Source of the DNA: Hydrogenophaga flava NBRC 102514 | GTDB taxonomy: Bacteria; Pseudomonadota; Gammaproteobacteria; Burkholderiales; Burkholderiaceae_C | Assembly: GCF_001571145.1 (NCBI RefSeq) | Contig: NZ_BCTF01000005.1 | Span: forward strand, 62,001 to 126,000 | Length of the DNA: 64,000 nt | Direction of reading: 5' to 3' | In this document: in pieces, positions 49,145 through 59,194 of the stretch | How positions within the stretch are numbered: the stretch's first letter is position 1 | Layout of the letters: each line of letters begins with the position of its first letter | The notes under the pieces: generated by a model | What the model saw: only the letters and a program-made list of their open reading frames with translations | What the model was told of the DNA's origin: nothing | Database searches by the model: none | Program-made: the position numbers and the translations under genes

Positions 49145-50125
49145 CTATTCCTTGAACGTCAGCCGGGCCTCGGTGGCGATCCGCCGGTAGAGCACCATGT
49201 CCTGCCGGACCGCGGCGGCCAGGGCCGAGGGCGCACCGCTGGCGGGCGTGATGCCCAGGTCCGCCATCTGCCGGACCAGCGCGGGGTCGGCCAGCGCCGC
49301 CAGCACCGCCTAGTTGAGCCGGTCCATCACCGGGGCCGGCGTGCCGACCGGGGCGAACAGGCCCAGCCACGAACCCAGAACGAAGTCCTGGAGGCCGCCT
49401 TCCGCCGCCGTGGGGACGTTGGGCAGGCGCGGGTCGCGGTGGCTGCCCGTGACCGCAACGATCTTCACCTTGCCCGCGTCGGCGTAGGCCTTGGCGGTGG
49501 CGTCGAAGGTCAGGTCCATCACCCCGCCGGCCACATCGATGAGCGCGGCAGAGGTGGACTTGTACGGCACATGGACCATCTCCGTGCCCGTCAGCCGCTG
49601 GAAGAACTCGCCGGCAAAGTGGGCGCCGCTGCCCCTGCCCGCGCTGCCGTAGCTCAGCTGCCCGGGGTTCTTCCGGGCGTGGGCGATGAACTCGCCCAGG
49701 GTGTTGACGGGCAGGCGGGCGCTCACCACCACGGGCAGGCCGTACGTGCCCGCCAGGGCCACCGGCGCCAGCGCCTTCGCCGGGTCGTACTTCACCGCCG
49801 GGTCCGTGACCGGGAGGATGGAATAGCTGGGGTTGGTGAACAGCAGGGTCGTGCCGTCGGGGTCGGCGCGCATGACGGCTTCCGAGCCGATGCGCGAGCC
49901 AGCACCCGGCCGGTTCTCGATGACCATGGTCTGCGCCAGCGATTTCGACACGCGGTCCAGAATGCCGCGTGCCACCTGGTCGGTGATGCCACCGGCCACG
50001 AAGGGCACGACCACCTTGATGATGGCGGGGCCGGTGCCGGATTGCGCAGAGGCCGAAGCCGTTGCAACCAGCGCGGCCGCGCTGGCGAGTGTTTTCAGCA
50101 GGTCGCGCCGGGACGTGTGGGTCAT
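49145..50125 (-). pseudogene. Bug/TctC-type solute-binding protein, broken by in-frame TAG
   Basis: Starts at ATG 50125 after GGAG with a signal peptide (RRDLLKTLASAAALVATASASAQ) and runs as a normal Bug protein (FVAGGITDQVARG, IENRPGAGSRIGSEAV, VPYKSTSAALIDV). Codon 272 is TAG (49312-49310). The same frame continues with a typical Bug C-terminus (AVLAALADPALVRQMADLG...) to a stop at 49147-49145. MDRLN-stop-AVLAAL suggests a CAG-to-TAG change. The truncated 271-residue product lacks about 54 residues. The intact remainder points to a recent event or a sequencing error. Confidence 0.85.
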
Positions 50126-50163
50126 GGAAGTCTCCTTGTTGGATTGGTGGATGCGCGTGCCGG

Positions 50164-51633
50164 TCAAACGGGGCCGATGCCGTCCCAGCAGAGGTACTTG
50201 ATTTCAAGAAACTCGTCGATGCCGTACTGGGAGCCTTCGCGGCCCAGCCCGCTCTGCTTGACGCCGCCGAAGGGCGCGACTTCGGTGGAGATCAGGCCGG
50301 TGTTGATGCCCACCATGCCGGACTCGATGGCCTCGGCCGTGCGCCAGATGCGCGCGGCGTCCCGGCTGAAGAGGTAGGACGCCAGGCCGAACTCGGTGTC
50401 GTTGGCCATGGCGATCGCCTCGTCGTCGGTGCCGAAGCGGATCAGCGGCATCACGGGGCCAAAGGTCTCCTCGATGGCCACGGCCATGTGGGGCCTCACG
50501 TCGGCCAGCACCGTGGGTTCGTAGAAGCCGCCGCCCAGGACGTGGCGCCGCCCGCCGGTGAGCACGCGCGCACCCGCGGCGACGGCGTCGGCCACGTGCG
50601 CCTCGACCTTGCGCACGGCGGCCGCGTCGATCATCGGACCGATCTGCACCCCCTCCTCCAGCCCGTGGCCGACCTTCAGGCCCGCCACCCGCGCGGCCAG
50701 GCGCCGGGCCAGTGCGTCGTGCACGCCGTCCTGCACCATCACGCGGTTGGCCGCGATGCAGGACTGGCCGGTGTTGCGGAACTTGGCCACCAGGATGCCC
50801 TCGACGGCCAGGTCCAGGTCGGCGTCGTCGAACACGATGCAGGGTGCGTTGCCGCCCAGTTCCATCGAACATTTCTTGATGGTGGCGGCCGACTGCTGCA
50901 GCAACACACGCCCCACTTCCGTGGACCCCGTGAAAGTGATCTTGCGCACCAGGGGATGCGAGGTCAGCACACCGCCGATGGCGCGCGTGTCGCTGCCGGT
51001 GAGCACGTTGAACACGCCGCCGGGCACGCCCGCGCGCAGGGCGAGTTCGCCCAGGGCCAGCGCGGTCAGCGGCGTCTGGCTGGCGGGCTTGACCACCATG
51101 GTGCAGCCCGCGGCGAGCGCCGGACCGGCCTTGCGGGCGATCATCGCCGCCGGGAAGTTCCAGGGCGTGATGGCCGCGCACACGCCCACGGGCTGCTTGA
51201 GCGTGACGATGCGCTGGGTCTCCTTGGGGGCGGGGACCACATCGCCGCGCACGCGCTTGGCTTCTTCGGCGAACCACTGCACGAAACCGGCGGCGTAGTC
51301 GATCTCGCCGCCGGCTTCGGCCAGGGGCTTGCCCTCCTCCAGCGTGATCAGCGTGGCCAGGTCGTCCTTGTGTTCGACGATCAGCTGCCACCAGCGGTAC
51401 AGGATTTGGGAACGGTGTTTGGCCGTGGTCTTGCGCCAGCTGCGCCAGGCCCGGTCCGCGGCTTCCACGGCGCGCGTGGTTTCGGCTTCCTTGCAGCGCG
51501 GAAGCCGAGCGAGCAGCGCGCCATCCGCCGGATTGAAGAGATCCGAGGCCCCGTGCGGCGTGTCGGTGATCCATTGGCCGTCGATCAGCGCGGCTTCGCG
51601 CCACAGGCCGGCGTCTTTGAGCAATGTCTTCAT
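50164..51633 (-). CDS. NAD(P)-dependent aldehyde dehydrogenase (succinate-semialdehyde type)
   Basis: 489 residues. ALDH signatures: TPWNFPAAMIARK, FTGSTEVGRVL, the catalytic Glu in MELGGNAPCIVFDD, catalytic Cys in FRNTGQSCIAANR and IEETFGPVMP. Closest in pattern to GabD/succinate-semialdehyde dehydrogenase. ATG 51633. Precedes the Bug pseudogene and follows the DapA-like gene, so it belongs to the same catabolic unit. Exact aldehyde unknown. Confidence 0.92.
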   Translation of the reverse strand: MKTLLKDAGLWREAALIDGQWITDTPHGASDLFNPADGALLARLPRCKEAETTRAVEAADRAWRSWRKTTAKHRSQILYRWWQLIVEHKDDLATLITLEEGKPLAEAGGEIDYAAGFVQWFAEEAKRVRGDVVPAPKETQRIVTLKQPVGVCAAITPWNFPAAMIARKAGPALAAGCTMVVKPASQTPLTALALGELALRAGVPGGVFNVLTGSDTRAIGGVLTSHPLVRKITFTGSTEVGRVLLQQSAATIKKCSMELGGNAPCIVFDDADLDLAVEGILVAKFRNTGQSCIAANRVMVQDGVHDALARRLAARVAGLKVGHGLEEGVQIGPMIDAAAVRKVEAHVADAVAAGARVLTGGRRHVLGGGFYEPTVLADVRPHMAVAIEETFGPVMPLIRFGTDDEAIAMANDTEFGLASYLFSRDAARIWRTAEAIESGMVGINTGLISTEVAPFGGVKQSGLGREGSQYGIDEFLEIKYLCWDGIGPV

Positions 51634-51647
51634 GTTCTGCCCCCGGT

Positions 51648-52667
51648 TCAGCAGGGAAAGCGGCCGACCATGAACTGGCTGTCGGGGTCGTCGGTCACGG
51701 GCAGGCCGGACGCCACCAGGCCCTGCCGCAGCGGCTTCATGAAGCGGTCGGGGATGCGCATGGCCGGCGCGCGAAGGGGACCGCCGTTGAAGCCGGTCAG
51801 CCAGTCCTGGTACTTCCACATGGTCCGGTTCAACACCCCGGTGCCGCCGGCGTACGAGGCCGCGGCCGCGCCGTTGGCACTGCGCGCGGGGTTGACCTTC
51901 CAGTACAGCGCCATGGCCGCTTCCCACTCGCCCTGGCGGGCCAGCTCGAAGGCCCGGGGGTAGTAGTCGCTCATCCACTGCGTGTTGCTGGTGCCCGAGA
52001 ACTGCAGCTTCATCAGGCTCATCAGCGGAATCGCGTCGCCCTCGATGGGGCAGCTGATCACCACCTCGTCGCGGAAGTGGTGGTACATCTCACAGATGCC
52101 GGCCGGCAGCGGGAAGCCCTGCTCCGACTTGATGGCCACGATGTTGGGACAGTCCTTGAGCAGGCGGCGCACCAGCGACACGGAGATGCCCGCCGGGTCC
52201 ACGCGCTCGAAGCCCCACAGCGGAATCGGAAACAGCATCACGGCCAGGTCGGTCGCGTCGCAGAACTGCTTGGTGTAGTCGTGGATCTCCTGTTCGGTGG
52301 TGGGCCAGAACTGGGGCGGGTAGGACAGCAGCACGATGTCGGCGCCGGCCTGTTCGGCCAGCTTCACCGCGCGGATGTTCTCGGCCAGCGTGCCGAAGGC
52401 CGCGTGGAAGAACAGGCCGAAGTCCGGGCCACCGGTCTCCCGGGCCCAGGCCGTGAACTGCGCGTTCTCTTCCGGCGTGATCGCCACTTCCGAACACAGC
52501 AGGGTGTAGGTGTAGCCCAGCTTCTTGGCCAGCCCGATGTCGTGGCGGATGCCGCGTTCGTTGAGCCGGCTGAGGTCGGCCGAGTAGGACGGGATGGTGA
52601 CGGCGGAGCAGCCCACCAGATGTTCACGGGCCCAGGCGCGGGCGTCTTTGCGTTGGTACGAAGCCAT
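51648..52667 (-). CDS. DapA-family aldolase/dehydratase
   Basis: 339 residues, longer than DapA (about 290). Schiff-base lysine in NIVAIKSEQG, and YTYTLLCSEVAITPEENAQF and ADIVLLSYPPQFWPTTEQEI in the expected barrel positions. Members cleave or dehydrate 2-keto acids. Linked to ALDH and an ornithine-cyclodeaminase-like gene, so catabolic rather than lysine synthesis. Reaction not determined. Confidence 0.85.
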   Translation of the reverse strand: MASYQRKDARAWAREHLVGCSAVTIPSYSADLSRLNERGIRHDIGLAKKLGYTYTLLCSEVAITPEENAQFTAWARETGGPDFGLFFHAAFGTLAENIRAVKLAEQAGADIVLLSYPPQFWPTTEQEIHDYTKQFCDATDLAVMLFPIPLWGFERVDPAGISVSLVRRLLKDCPNIVAIKSEQGFPLPAGICEMYHHFRDEVVISCPIEGDAIPLMSLMKLQFSGTSNTQWMSDYYPRAFELARQGEWEAAMALYWKVNPARSANGAAAASYAGGTGVLNRTMWKYQDWLTGFNGGPLRAPAMRIPDRFMKPLRQGLVASGLPVTDDPDSQFMVGRFPC

Positions 52668-52693
52668 GGTGTTCCTTGTGGAGGCGAAGGGGG

Positions 52694-53713
52694 TTACTTG
52701 GAGACCGGGACGATGCTGTGGGCGAGCGGTGTGCCGACACCCTGTGCGCGGGCGCGGGCCAGCAGCATCTCGGCGGTGACCACGTCCTGCAGGGCCGAGC
52801 CGACCGACTTGTAGACCACGATGTCGGCGGCGCTCTGGCGAGCGGCCTTTCCCGAGACGAAGTCGCCGAGCGAGACCAGCCGCGAAGACACATCGATGCC
52901 GGCCCGGCTGGCGGCCAGCAGGTCGCCGGTGTCGTGCGCGACCTCATCGACCATGTCGGCGACGATGAGGCTGGCGCGTGCCAGCACCTGTTCGTCCACC
53001 TCCCGCTGCTCGGGCAGGGTGGAGCCGACGGACACCACGGTCATGCCGGGCTCCAGCCACTCGCCCCGCAGCACGGGCGATTCGTCGCGGCTGCGCGCGG
53101 CGCACAGCACCACGTCGGCGCCGTGCACCGCGTCTTGCGCGCAAGCGACGGGTACCACATCCAGAGACGCCTGGCTGCGCAGGTCGGCGGTAAAGCGCTC
53201 GCGGCTGGCGGGCGTGGGACTGAAGACCCTGGCGCCCGCCAGAGCACGGATGGAGGCCAGCGCCAGCAGCAGACCGCGGGCCTCAAAGCCCGAGCCGATG
53301 ACGGCCACGCGCAGCGGCCGCCGGGGCGCGGCCTGGTCGACGGTGACTGCGGCCGTGGCGGCGGTGCGGATGCCCGTGATCCGGTTGCCGTCGATCAGGG
53401 CGCTCAGGCCCATCGTGGTCTGGTCGAAGAGCGAAATGAGGTAACTGGCCCGGCGGTGCGTCGTCGACGCCGAGATCAGCTTGCAGCCCAGGTGCCCGCC
53501 CGAGGGCGACACGGCGGTCAGCGCGCGCAGCCACAGGCCGTCGCCGCGGGCCATGGAGCGCGGCGGCACCATGGCCGGGTGCACGCTGGCGGCGTAGGCC
53601 TGGCGCAGCGCATGGATGGCCGAGGGCCAGTCGGTCAGGCCGGCCACGTCGGCGTCGGAAAGGAAGAGGGTCGGCGGCACCGCGAGGGCCGCGTCGGGGT
53701 GGGTGGTTCCCAA
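52694..53713 (-). CDS. Ornithine cyclodeaminase/mu-crystallin family protein, TTG start
   Basis: 339 residues. TTG start fixed by AGGAGA six bases upstream (53720-53725). NAD-binding VAVIGSGFEARGLLLALA at mid-chain; GHLGCKLISASTTHRRASYLISLFD and DGNRITGIRTAATAAV are family motifs. Members are NAD-dependent imine/amino-acid enzymes. First of the OCD-DapA-ALDH-Bug group, with the LysR gene upstream on the same strand. Confidence 0.88.
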   Translation of the reverse strand: MGTTHPDAALAVPPTLFLSDADVAGLTDWPSAIHALRQAYAASVHPAMVPPRSMARGDGLWLRALTAVSPSGGHLGCKLISASTTHRRASYLISLFDQTTMGLSALIDGNRITGIRTAATAAVTVDQAAPRRPLRVAVIGSGFEARGLLLALASIRALAGARVFSPTPASRERFTADLRSQASLDVVPVACAQDAVHGADVVLCAARSRDESPVLRGEWLEPGMTVVSVGSTLPEQREVDEQVLARASLIVADMVDEVAHDTGDLLAASRAGIDVSSRLVSLGDFVSGKAARQSAADIVVYKSVGSALQDVVTAEMLLARARAQGVGTPLAHSIVPVSK

Positions 53714-53822
53714 GGCATGTCTCCTGTGAATGGAGACGCATGCTAGGGATGGAGGCTCCTCTGAGCGAGCCTGCGGACGCGAAAGCAGCTATCCGGAATC
53801 CGGACGGCTGCAGGCCCGGGCC

Positions 53823-54725
53823 TTACGGCGTCAGCACAGCCGGCGCCATCTCCTGCACCAACCGCGACACCTCGCGCAGGGCCTGGGTGGAGGGCCGGTG
53901 CAGCGTGGTGCCCAGCACCACCGCGCGCGGCAGCACAGGGTCGACGATGAGCAGGGTGGCCAGCCGCTGGCGCTCGTTCGCGCTGAGCCGGCCGGCGGTG
54001 ATGGCCAGGCCGCCGCCGTGCGCCACGATCTCGTGCTGGAGGTGGATGGAATCGGCTTCCGCGGCGACGGTCAGCGCAGCGCCGTGCTGGCGCGCCAGGG
54101 TCTCCAGCCGCGCGCGCAGTGGGTGGGGGTGAGAGGGCAGCACCAGCGGCAGCGCCAGCACGTCCCTGAAAGCGATGGACTGGCGCCCCGCGAGCCCGTG
54201 GCCCTGAGGCACGATCAGCAGCAGCGGCAGCGTGGTCAGCACCGGCTCGTCCGCTCGCGCGGTGTTGTCCTCCCGCAGCAGCAGCGCGAGGTCCAGGCGG
54301 CCTTCGTTGAGCCACTCCTCCAGCTGCGCGCTGGACCCTTCGGTGATGTGCAGCTGCACCTCGGGAAAGCGCTGGCGGGCCTCGGCAAACAGCGGGCCGG
54401 CCAGAAGCGCCACGGTCGAGGGCAACAGGCCGAGGCGGACCTCGCCCATGGGGACGCCCCGGCTGGTGCGGATGTCGTCGGCGAGCTGCTCAGCCTCGCG
54501 GATCAGCGCCTTGACGCGGGGGTAGATGCGCTCGCCCAGCTCGGTGAGCACCACGCCGCGCCCGGTCCTGCGGAACAGCCGGCTGCCGGACTCGGTCTCC
54601 AGCTGCGCGATGTGCCGGCTGACCACCGACTGCGGCAGGTCCAGCGCCGCCGAGGCGCGCGAGAGGCGGCCCAGTTCCGCGACCTTCGCGAACAGGTGCC
54701 ACTTGGCGTCCAGGATGGTCTGCAA
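53823..54725 (-). CDS. LysR-family regulator, TTG start
   Basis: 300 residues. TTG at 54725 with AAGGAGG at 54730-54736, which overlaps the epimerase stop. No ATG fits. Helix-turn-helix AKVAELGRLSRASAALDLPQSVVSRHIAQLE and effector domain (MGEVRLGLLPSTVALLAG). Embedded between two catabolic groups, it probably controls one or both. Confidence 0.9.
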   Translation of the reverse strand: MQTILDAKWHLFAKVAELGRLSRASAALDLPQSVVSRHIAQLETESGSRLFRRTGRGVVLTELGERIYPRVKALIREAEQLADDIRTSRGVPMGEVRLGLLPSTVALLAGPLFAEARQRFPEVQLHITEGSSAQLEEWLNEGRLDLALLLREDNTARADEPVLTTLPLLLIVPQGHGLAGRQSIAFRDVLALPLVLPSHPHPLRARLETLARQHGAALTVAAEADSIHLQHEIVAHGGGLAITAGRLSANERQRLATLLIVDPVLPRAVVLGTTLHRPSTQALREVSRLVQEMAPAVLTP

Positions 54726-54735
54726 CCGCCCTCCT

Positions 54736-55695
54736 TCAGTCCAGCGGCAACGCCTGCCGCACCAGGGTCTCCAGGTCCGCGTCCGCCCGGAAACCCGCGG
54801 CCTCGGCATGGGGTGTGACCAGCGGTGGGAAGCGCCCGAACAGGGTCTCGATGCGCTCGTCGGGTGCCCAGCGCACCAGGTCGGCGGCGGGCGTGCCGTA
54901 CACCCGCCCGACCGCGCGCGCCAGATCGTCCATGGCAAAGCGCAGGGTGGGCAGCGTCAGCACGCGATGTCCTCCGCTGGCGGCCACGTCGAAGGTGGCC
55001 GCGTGCAGCAGCTGGCGGACCACGCAGGGCAGCGAGGACGCCCAGGTGGTGGCGCCGGGCGCGGTGGGGCAGGTGAAGGCGCGGCCCGCCGCCAGTTCGC
55101 GGATGAGGTCGCTGAGGAAGGCCGAGAGCTGGCCGGTGCGCGCGGGCGGGCGGGCCAGCACGCCCGGGATGCGCACCGCCCGGCCATCGATCCAGCCGCG
55201 CCGGCTGAAGTCTTCGACCCACAGCTCGCCGACGCGCTTCTGGGTGCCATAGGTCATCTGCGGGTGGGTGGGCGTGTCGTCGTCCACCAGCGCCGGCATG
55301 TGGCCGAACACCGCGATGGAGCTGGCGAACACGAACACCGGCGCGGCGTGGCCCGCGGTCACCTGCTGCCGGCCGTGCTCCAGCAGGGTCTGCGTGGCGT
55401 CGAGGTTCACGCGGCGGGACAGCGGGTAGTCCTGTTCGGCGGTGCCGCCAGGAATGCTGGCGAGGTGGAACAGCGCATCGATGGGCGGCTCCTTCTCCAG
55501 CGCGCCGCGCAGCCAGTCCGCGTCGCCCATGTCGCCTTCGCAGTGCCGCACGCCCGCCGGCGCAGTGCCGTCGAGCGCCAGGTCCAGCAGCGTGAGCCGA
55601 GCGACGGTCCGGCCGCCCAGCAGGCTGCCGGGCACCAGGCGCTGCGCCAGCGCCCGCCCCAGAAAACCCGCCGCACCGGTGATCAGCACATGCAT
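54736..55695 (-). CDS. NAD-dependent epimerase/dehydratase (SDR), DenD-like
   Basis: 319 residues. Rossmann motif ITGAAGFLGRALAQ, FVFASSIAVFG and the YGTQK catalytic Tyr-Lys pattern (MTYGTQKRVGEL). Pattern resembles D-erythronate dehydrogenase. Lies 13 bases after the FAH-type gene and overlaps the LysR ribosome site. Substrate inferred only loosely. Confidence 0.87.
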   Translation of the reverse strand: MHVLITGAAGFLGRALAQRLVPGSLLGGRTVARLTLLDLALDGTAPAGVRHCEGDMGDADWLRGALEKEPPIDALFHLASIPGGTAEQDYPLSRRVNLDATQTLLEHGRQQVTAGHAAPVFVFASSIAVFGHMPALVDDDTPTHPQMTYGTQKRVGELWVEDFSRRGWIDGRAVRIPGVLARPPARTGQLSAFLSDLIRELAAGRAFTCPTAPGATTWASSLPCVVRQLLHAATFDVAASGGHRVLTLPTLRFAMDDLARAVGRVYGTPAADLVRWAPDERIETLFGRFPPLVTPHAEAAGFRADADLETLVRQALPLD

Positions 55696-55708
55696 GAGAA
55701 GACCTCTG

Positions 55709-56677
55709 TCACACCGACACCACGCGCTGGTCGATGACGCCGAAGGGGCCGGGCCGGCCGTCCTCGAACAGCGCCTGCATGCGCACGCGGTCGCCGAACT
55801 TCATGAAGCCGGTGCGGATCTCGCCCTGGTCGATCTTCTCGATCACGCGGCGTTCGGCGATGCAGGCCGAGCCCGCGGCGCGCGCCACGTTGCTCACCGT
55901 GCCCGAACCGACGATGCAGCCCGCGGTCAGCCGACGCGTGCGGGCGGCGTGTGCCACCAGCTGGCCGAAGTGGAAGTTCATCTCGCCGCCGTGTGGCTCG
56001 CCAAAGCGCTCGCCGTTCCACTGCACCTGCAGCCGCATCTGCACCCGCCCGTCGCGCCAGGCATCGCCCAGCTCGTCGGGCGTGACCGCCACGGGCGCGA
56101 AGGCGGTGGAGGGCTTGGCCTGCAGGAAGCCGAAGCCGGTCTTCATCTCGTGCGGACCCAGCGCGCGCAGGCTCCAGTCGTTGATCTGCACCACCAGGCG
56201 CACGCAGGCCAGCGCCGCCTCCGGCGACACGCCCATCGGCACCGGCCCGGTGACCACACCGAACTCGCCCTCGAAGTCGATGCCGTCGGCCTCGCTGGGC
56301 AGCGGGACGTCGTCGTGCGGGCCCAGGAAGTCGTCGCTCGCGCCCTGGTACATCACCGGCACGCTGTCGAACAGCGGGATGGGCGGCGAGTTGAAGGCCT
56401 GCTCCATCAGGCGGCCGTGGTTCAGGAAGGCCGAGCCGTCGAGCCACTGCGGGCTGCGGGGCAAGGGCGCCGTGCAGGCGCCTGGGTCGAAATCAAACGC
56501 GCCAGCGGCGGTACCGGCGTTGAGCGATTCGTACAGACCGGTCAGCGGCAGCACCACGGCGTCCCAGCGCTGCAGGGCGTCGAGCAGGCTGCTGGCCACG
56601 GGGGCGGCGTGCACCGCGCGGGTCTGGTCACGGGAGACGAGCAGCAGGCGGCCGTCGCGCAGGGAAGCGAATTTCAT
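55709..56677 (-). CDS. Fumarylacetoacetate hydrolase-family protein
   Basis: 322 residues. FAH fold with metal ligands in the region IDFEGEFGVVTG, LVVQINDWSLRALG and GSGTVSN. Members hydrolyse C-C bonds or hydrate/decarboxylate ring-cleavage products. Next to the cupin (19-bp gap), so probably a lower step of the same pathway. Confidence 0.88.
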   Translation of the reverse strand: MKFASLRDGRLLLVSRDQTRAVHAAPVASSLLDALQRWDAVVLPLTGLYESLNAGTAAGAFDFDPGACTAPLPRSPQWLDGSAFLNHGRLMEQAFNSPPIPLFDSVPVMYQGASDDFLGPHDDVPLPSEADGIDFEGEFGVVTGPVPMGVSPEAALACVRLVVQINDWSLRALGPHEMKTGFGFLQAKPSTAFAPVAVTPDELGDAWRDGRVQMRLQVQWNGERFGEPHGGEMNFHFGQLVAHAARTRRLTAGCIVGSGTVSNVARAAGSACIAERRVIEKIDQGEIRTGFMKFGDRVRMQALFEDGRPGPFGVIDQRVVSV

Positions 56678-56696
56678 GGGAGGTCCTTCAATGCCA

Positions 56697-57269
56697 TCAG
56701 GCCAGGGACTGGGCGATGGCCGGGTCGTAGACGCCGTCGATCAGCACGAACAGCATGCGGCAGGGTTGGCCCGAGCGGTTGGCCCAGGCGTGGTTGGTGC
56801 CGCGCTGCACGACCACGCTGCCGGGCTTGAGCTGCACCTCGCCCTCGTCGAGCACCAGGGTCATCTCGCCTTCGATGACGACGCCGTAGTCCACGCTCTC
56901 GGTGCGGTGCATCAGCGGGTGCGGCGAATCGGCCTTGACGGTCGAGGCCTTCTCGTCGCCGATCTGGGCAAAGGCGCCCTTCATCTTCCCGGCGCCCTGC
57001 GACAGGAACTCGGCCGTGTCGGGCGGGATGTCGACGAAGCGCATGCGCGTGCCGTTCTTGGGCGGCGGCAGCATCAGCGGGCCGAGCGTCGGGTCGGCGC
57101 CGTTGTCCACCGGGGCCGGGGTGGCGGCGGTGCTCCAGACCTCGTGGAACAGCGTGCCCGGGATGGCGGCGATCTCAACCACGGTGGGCAGCGGGCCGTT
57201 GCTGGCGACGACGGCCTTGCCGTCGGCGCTGTGACCGGTGACGACGCGGTGGATGGGGGGAAAAGACAT
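56697..57269 (-). CDS. Cupin-domain protein
   Basis: 190 residues. Cupin motifs: HPLMHRTESVDYGVVIEGEMTLVLDEGEVQLKPG and VVQRGTNHAWANRSGQ, with the His/Glu metal set partly present. N-terminal 90 residues are an additional strand-rich part. Similar proteins appear in aromatic-degradation clusters; dioxygenase or sensor role unknown. ATG 57269. Confidence 0.85.
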   Translation of the reverse strand: MSFPPIHRVVTGHSADGKAVVASNGPLPTVVEIAAIPGTLFHEVWSTAATPAPVDNGADPTLGPLMLPPPKNGTRMRFVDIPPDTAEFLSQGAGKMKGAFAQIGDEKASTVKADSPHPLMHRTESVDYGVVIEGEMTLVLDEGEVQLKPGSVVVQRGTNHAWANRSGQPCRMLFVLIDGVYDPAIAQSLA

Positions 57270-57362
57270 GAGGAACTCCTTTGGAATAGGGTCGTGGGCG
57301 GACAAATTCGACAGACGCATCACTCCGGCGCGGCGGTCAGCGCCGGAAGCGTCCGGCAGCAT

Positions 57363-57533
57363 CTAGAGAGGCAATCCGGATGAAGGGTAGGGGCTTGCGA
57401 TGCGCGTCAGACCGAACAACACCCTCTCACGACCGGAATCACCCAGTGCGTCGGGCTGTGCAAGGGTGCCGTAGCGGGCCACGCCCAGCGGGTTGAGGTG
57501 CAGCAGCACCCGAAGTGCATGAACACCGTTCAT
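57363..57533 (-). CDS. Possible 56-residue ORF overlapping the chemoreceptor stop
   Basis: ATG 57533 overlaps the chemoreceptor stop (ATGA), and the frame stays open to a TAG at 57365-57363. Translation begins [17 protein letters not shown]. Third-position GC is lower than in real genes here, and no family is recognised. The 260-bp gap also holds the cupin promoter, not identified. Confidence 0.25.
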   Translation of the reverse strand: MNGVHALRVLLHLNPLGVARYGTLAQPDALGDSGRERVLFGLTRIASPYPSSGLPL

Positions 57534-59194
57534 GCCGCCAGCCCGGTTCGGCCGGGGAGAGGCCCAGGCGTTTCTTCCGCCTCGTCGACGATCAGGGCTT
57601 CCTGCTCCTGCGCTCCGATCTGAAAACCGGCGATCACGCCCTGCAGCTCAGCGGCCCGCTGTTGCAACGAAGTAGCGGCCGCCGTCAGCTGCTCGGCCAG
57701 TGCCGCGTTCTCCTGTGTACTGCCGTCCAACTGCTGTATGGCGCCGTCAACGCGGGCCAGCACCTCGCTCTGCTGGGCCGTTTTGGTGGCGACGCTCTCC
57801 ACCGTTTGTGCCACGCCGCGGGAGATCTCGACCAGGCGGTCCACGCTGTCATTCACATCAACCACGCTGGCCGCGCCCTGGCCCACACGCTCGGACGCCT
57901 CGGCACTCAAACCCCTGATCTGACCTGCGGCCCCCGCCGCGCGCTTGGCCAGTTCGCGAACCTCGTCCGCCACGACAGCGAAGCGGCGGCCATGCTCGCC
58001 CGCACGCGCAGCCTCGACCGAGGCATTGAGCGCCAGCAAGTTGGTCTGAAAGGCAATGCCATCGATGACTTCGACAATCTGCGTGATGCGTCGCGCAGCA
58101 ACCTCGATGGACTGCATCTGCGTCTTCAGACGTGCCACCGCAGCGTGGCCCAGTTGGGCATCGCTTTGCGCGCCACCCGCAAGGGCGGCGGCCTCACGCG
58201 CGGCGTCCACTCCCGCAGCCAAGGTCGAGCGCAGACCGCGCGCGGCTGAAGCTGTCTCGGCCAGATGCGCAGCGGCCTGTTCGGTTCGGTCAGACAAATG
58301 CTGGCTGCCAGCCCCGATCTCGGCGCTGGCAGCCAGCACTCCATCGGCCGAGCCCGCCATGGCACGCACGGTCATGCGCAGGCGGTCCTGCATCGTCGCC
58401 ATTGCGCTGGCCAGACGGCCGAACTCGTCGAGGCGCCCGGTGTCGACCGGTGTATCGAGCCGGCCTTCGGCGATGGACTCAGCCACGCCGACGGCCGATG
58501 CAATCGGCCGCGTGATGCCACGCACCAGTCCTATGGCCATCAACAGCGCCGCTGCGATGGCCAATGCGCCGACGCCAGCAAGCCCGAGTGTCGCCAGGCG
58601 CTGGCGCTGCATGGCCCGTTCAAACTCGGCACGGGTGGCCTGGCTGGCGCTGTCCACCAGTGTGTCGATCAGCCCACGCCACCGGGCCTCGGACGTTTCA
58701 GCCGGCAGCATCAGCGCCAGCGCCCCCTCCCCCCCTGCGCCACCCTGCATACTGTTCATCGCAGACCGGTATACCGGTGTGATCGATTCGCGCAGCTGAC
58801 GCACTTCCGCCAGCGCGTCACTCATACCTGCCGCCTCATCGGCGTCGACCAAAGCGGCAGCAAGCGCGGACTCGGCGGCAAGATACTGGTCCTCAGCCTC
58901 TTTCAACTCAGCCACAAGAATTCTCAGGTCTTCGGCATCGCTGAGCACCAGCATGGCCCGCAGCCGCTCCATCCATTTCAACTGCGCGGAATGCAGCCGA
59001 TGTGCGAGATCGCTGCGCTGGCCGTGGCCTTGCACGATGGTGTTCAGCTGATCGCCCATTTCTCGCAGTTGCCACACGCCTCCGCAAGCCAGCACCAGCA
59101 GCAGCGCGACCAACGAACCGACACCCAGCCACAAGCGCTGGCGCACACCCATCGGACGTTTGTGCCAAGGCACTTTCGAGCCACCCAGCTTCAT
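57530..59194 (-). CDS. Methyl-accepting chemotaxis protein
   Basis: 554 residues. Membrane segments near 21-41 and 200-224 bound a four-helix-bundle-like periplasmic domain. A HAMP region follows, then a signalling domain with hairpin tip [31 protein letters not shown]. No C-terminal pentapeptide for CheR docking. Its ATG overlaps the cyclase stop (ATGA), so receptor and catabolic enzyme are co-translated, implying chemotaxis to the pathway substrate. Confidence 0.93.
   Translation of the reverse strand: MKLGGSKVPWHKRPMGVRQRLWLGVGSLVALLLVLACGGVWQLREMGDQLNTIVQGHGQRSDLAHRLHSAQLKWMERLRAMLVLSDAEDLRILVAELKEAEDQYLAAESALAAALVDADEAAGMSDALAEVRQLRESITPVYRSAMNSMQGGAGGEGALALMLPAETSEARWRGLIDTLVDSASQATRAEFERAMQRQRLATLGLAGVGALAIAAALLMAIGLVRGITRPIASAVGVAESIAEGRLDTPVDTGRLDEFGRLASAMATMQDRLRMTVRAMAGSADGVLAASAEIGAGSQHLSDRTEQAAAHLAETASAARGLRSTLAAGVDAAREAAALAGGAQSDAQLGHAAVARLKTQMQSIEVAARRITQIVEVIDGIAFQTNLLALNASVEAARAGEHGRRFAVVADEVRELAKRAAGAAGQIRGLSAEASERVGQGAASVVDVNDSVDRLVEISRGVAQTVESVATKTAQQSEVLARVDGAIQQLDGSTQENAALAEQLTAAATSLQQRAAELQGVIAGFQIGAQEQEALIVDEAEETPGPLPGRTGLAA

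Noticed and set aside
53716..53718. ATG at 53718 as the start of the ornithine-cyclodeaminase-like gene
   Set aside because: It is in a different reading frame and directly abuts the ribosome site; the TTG at 53713 is in frame and correctly spaced.
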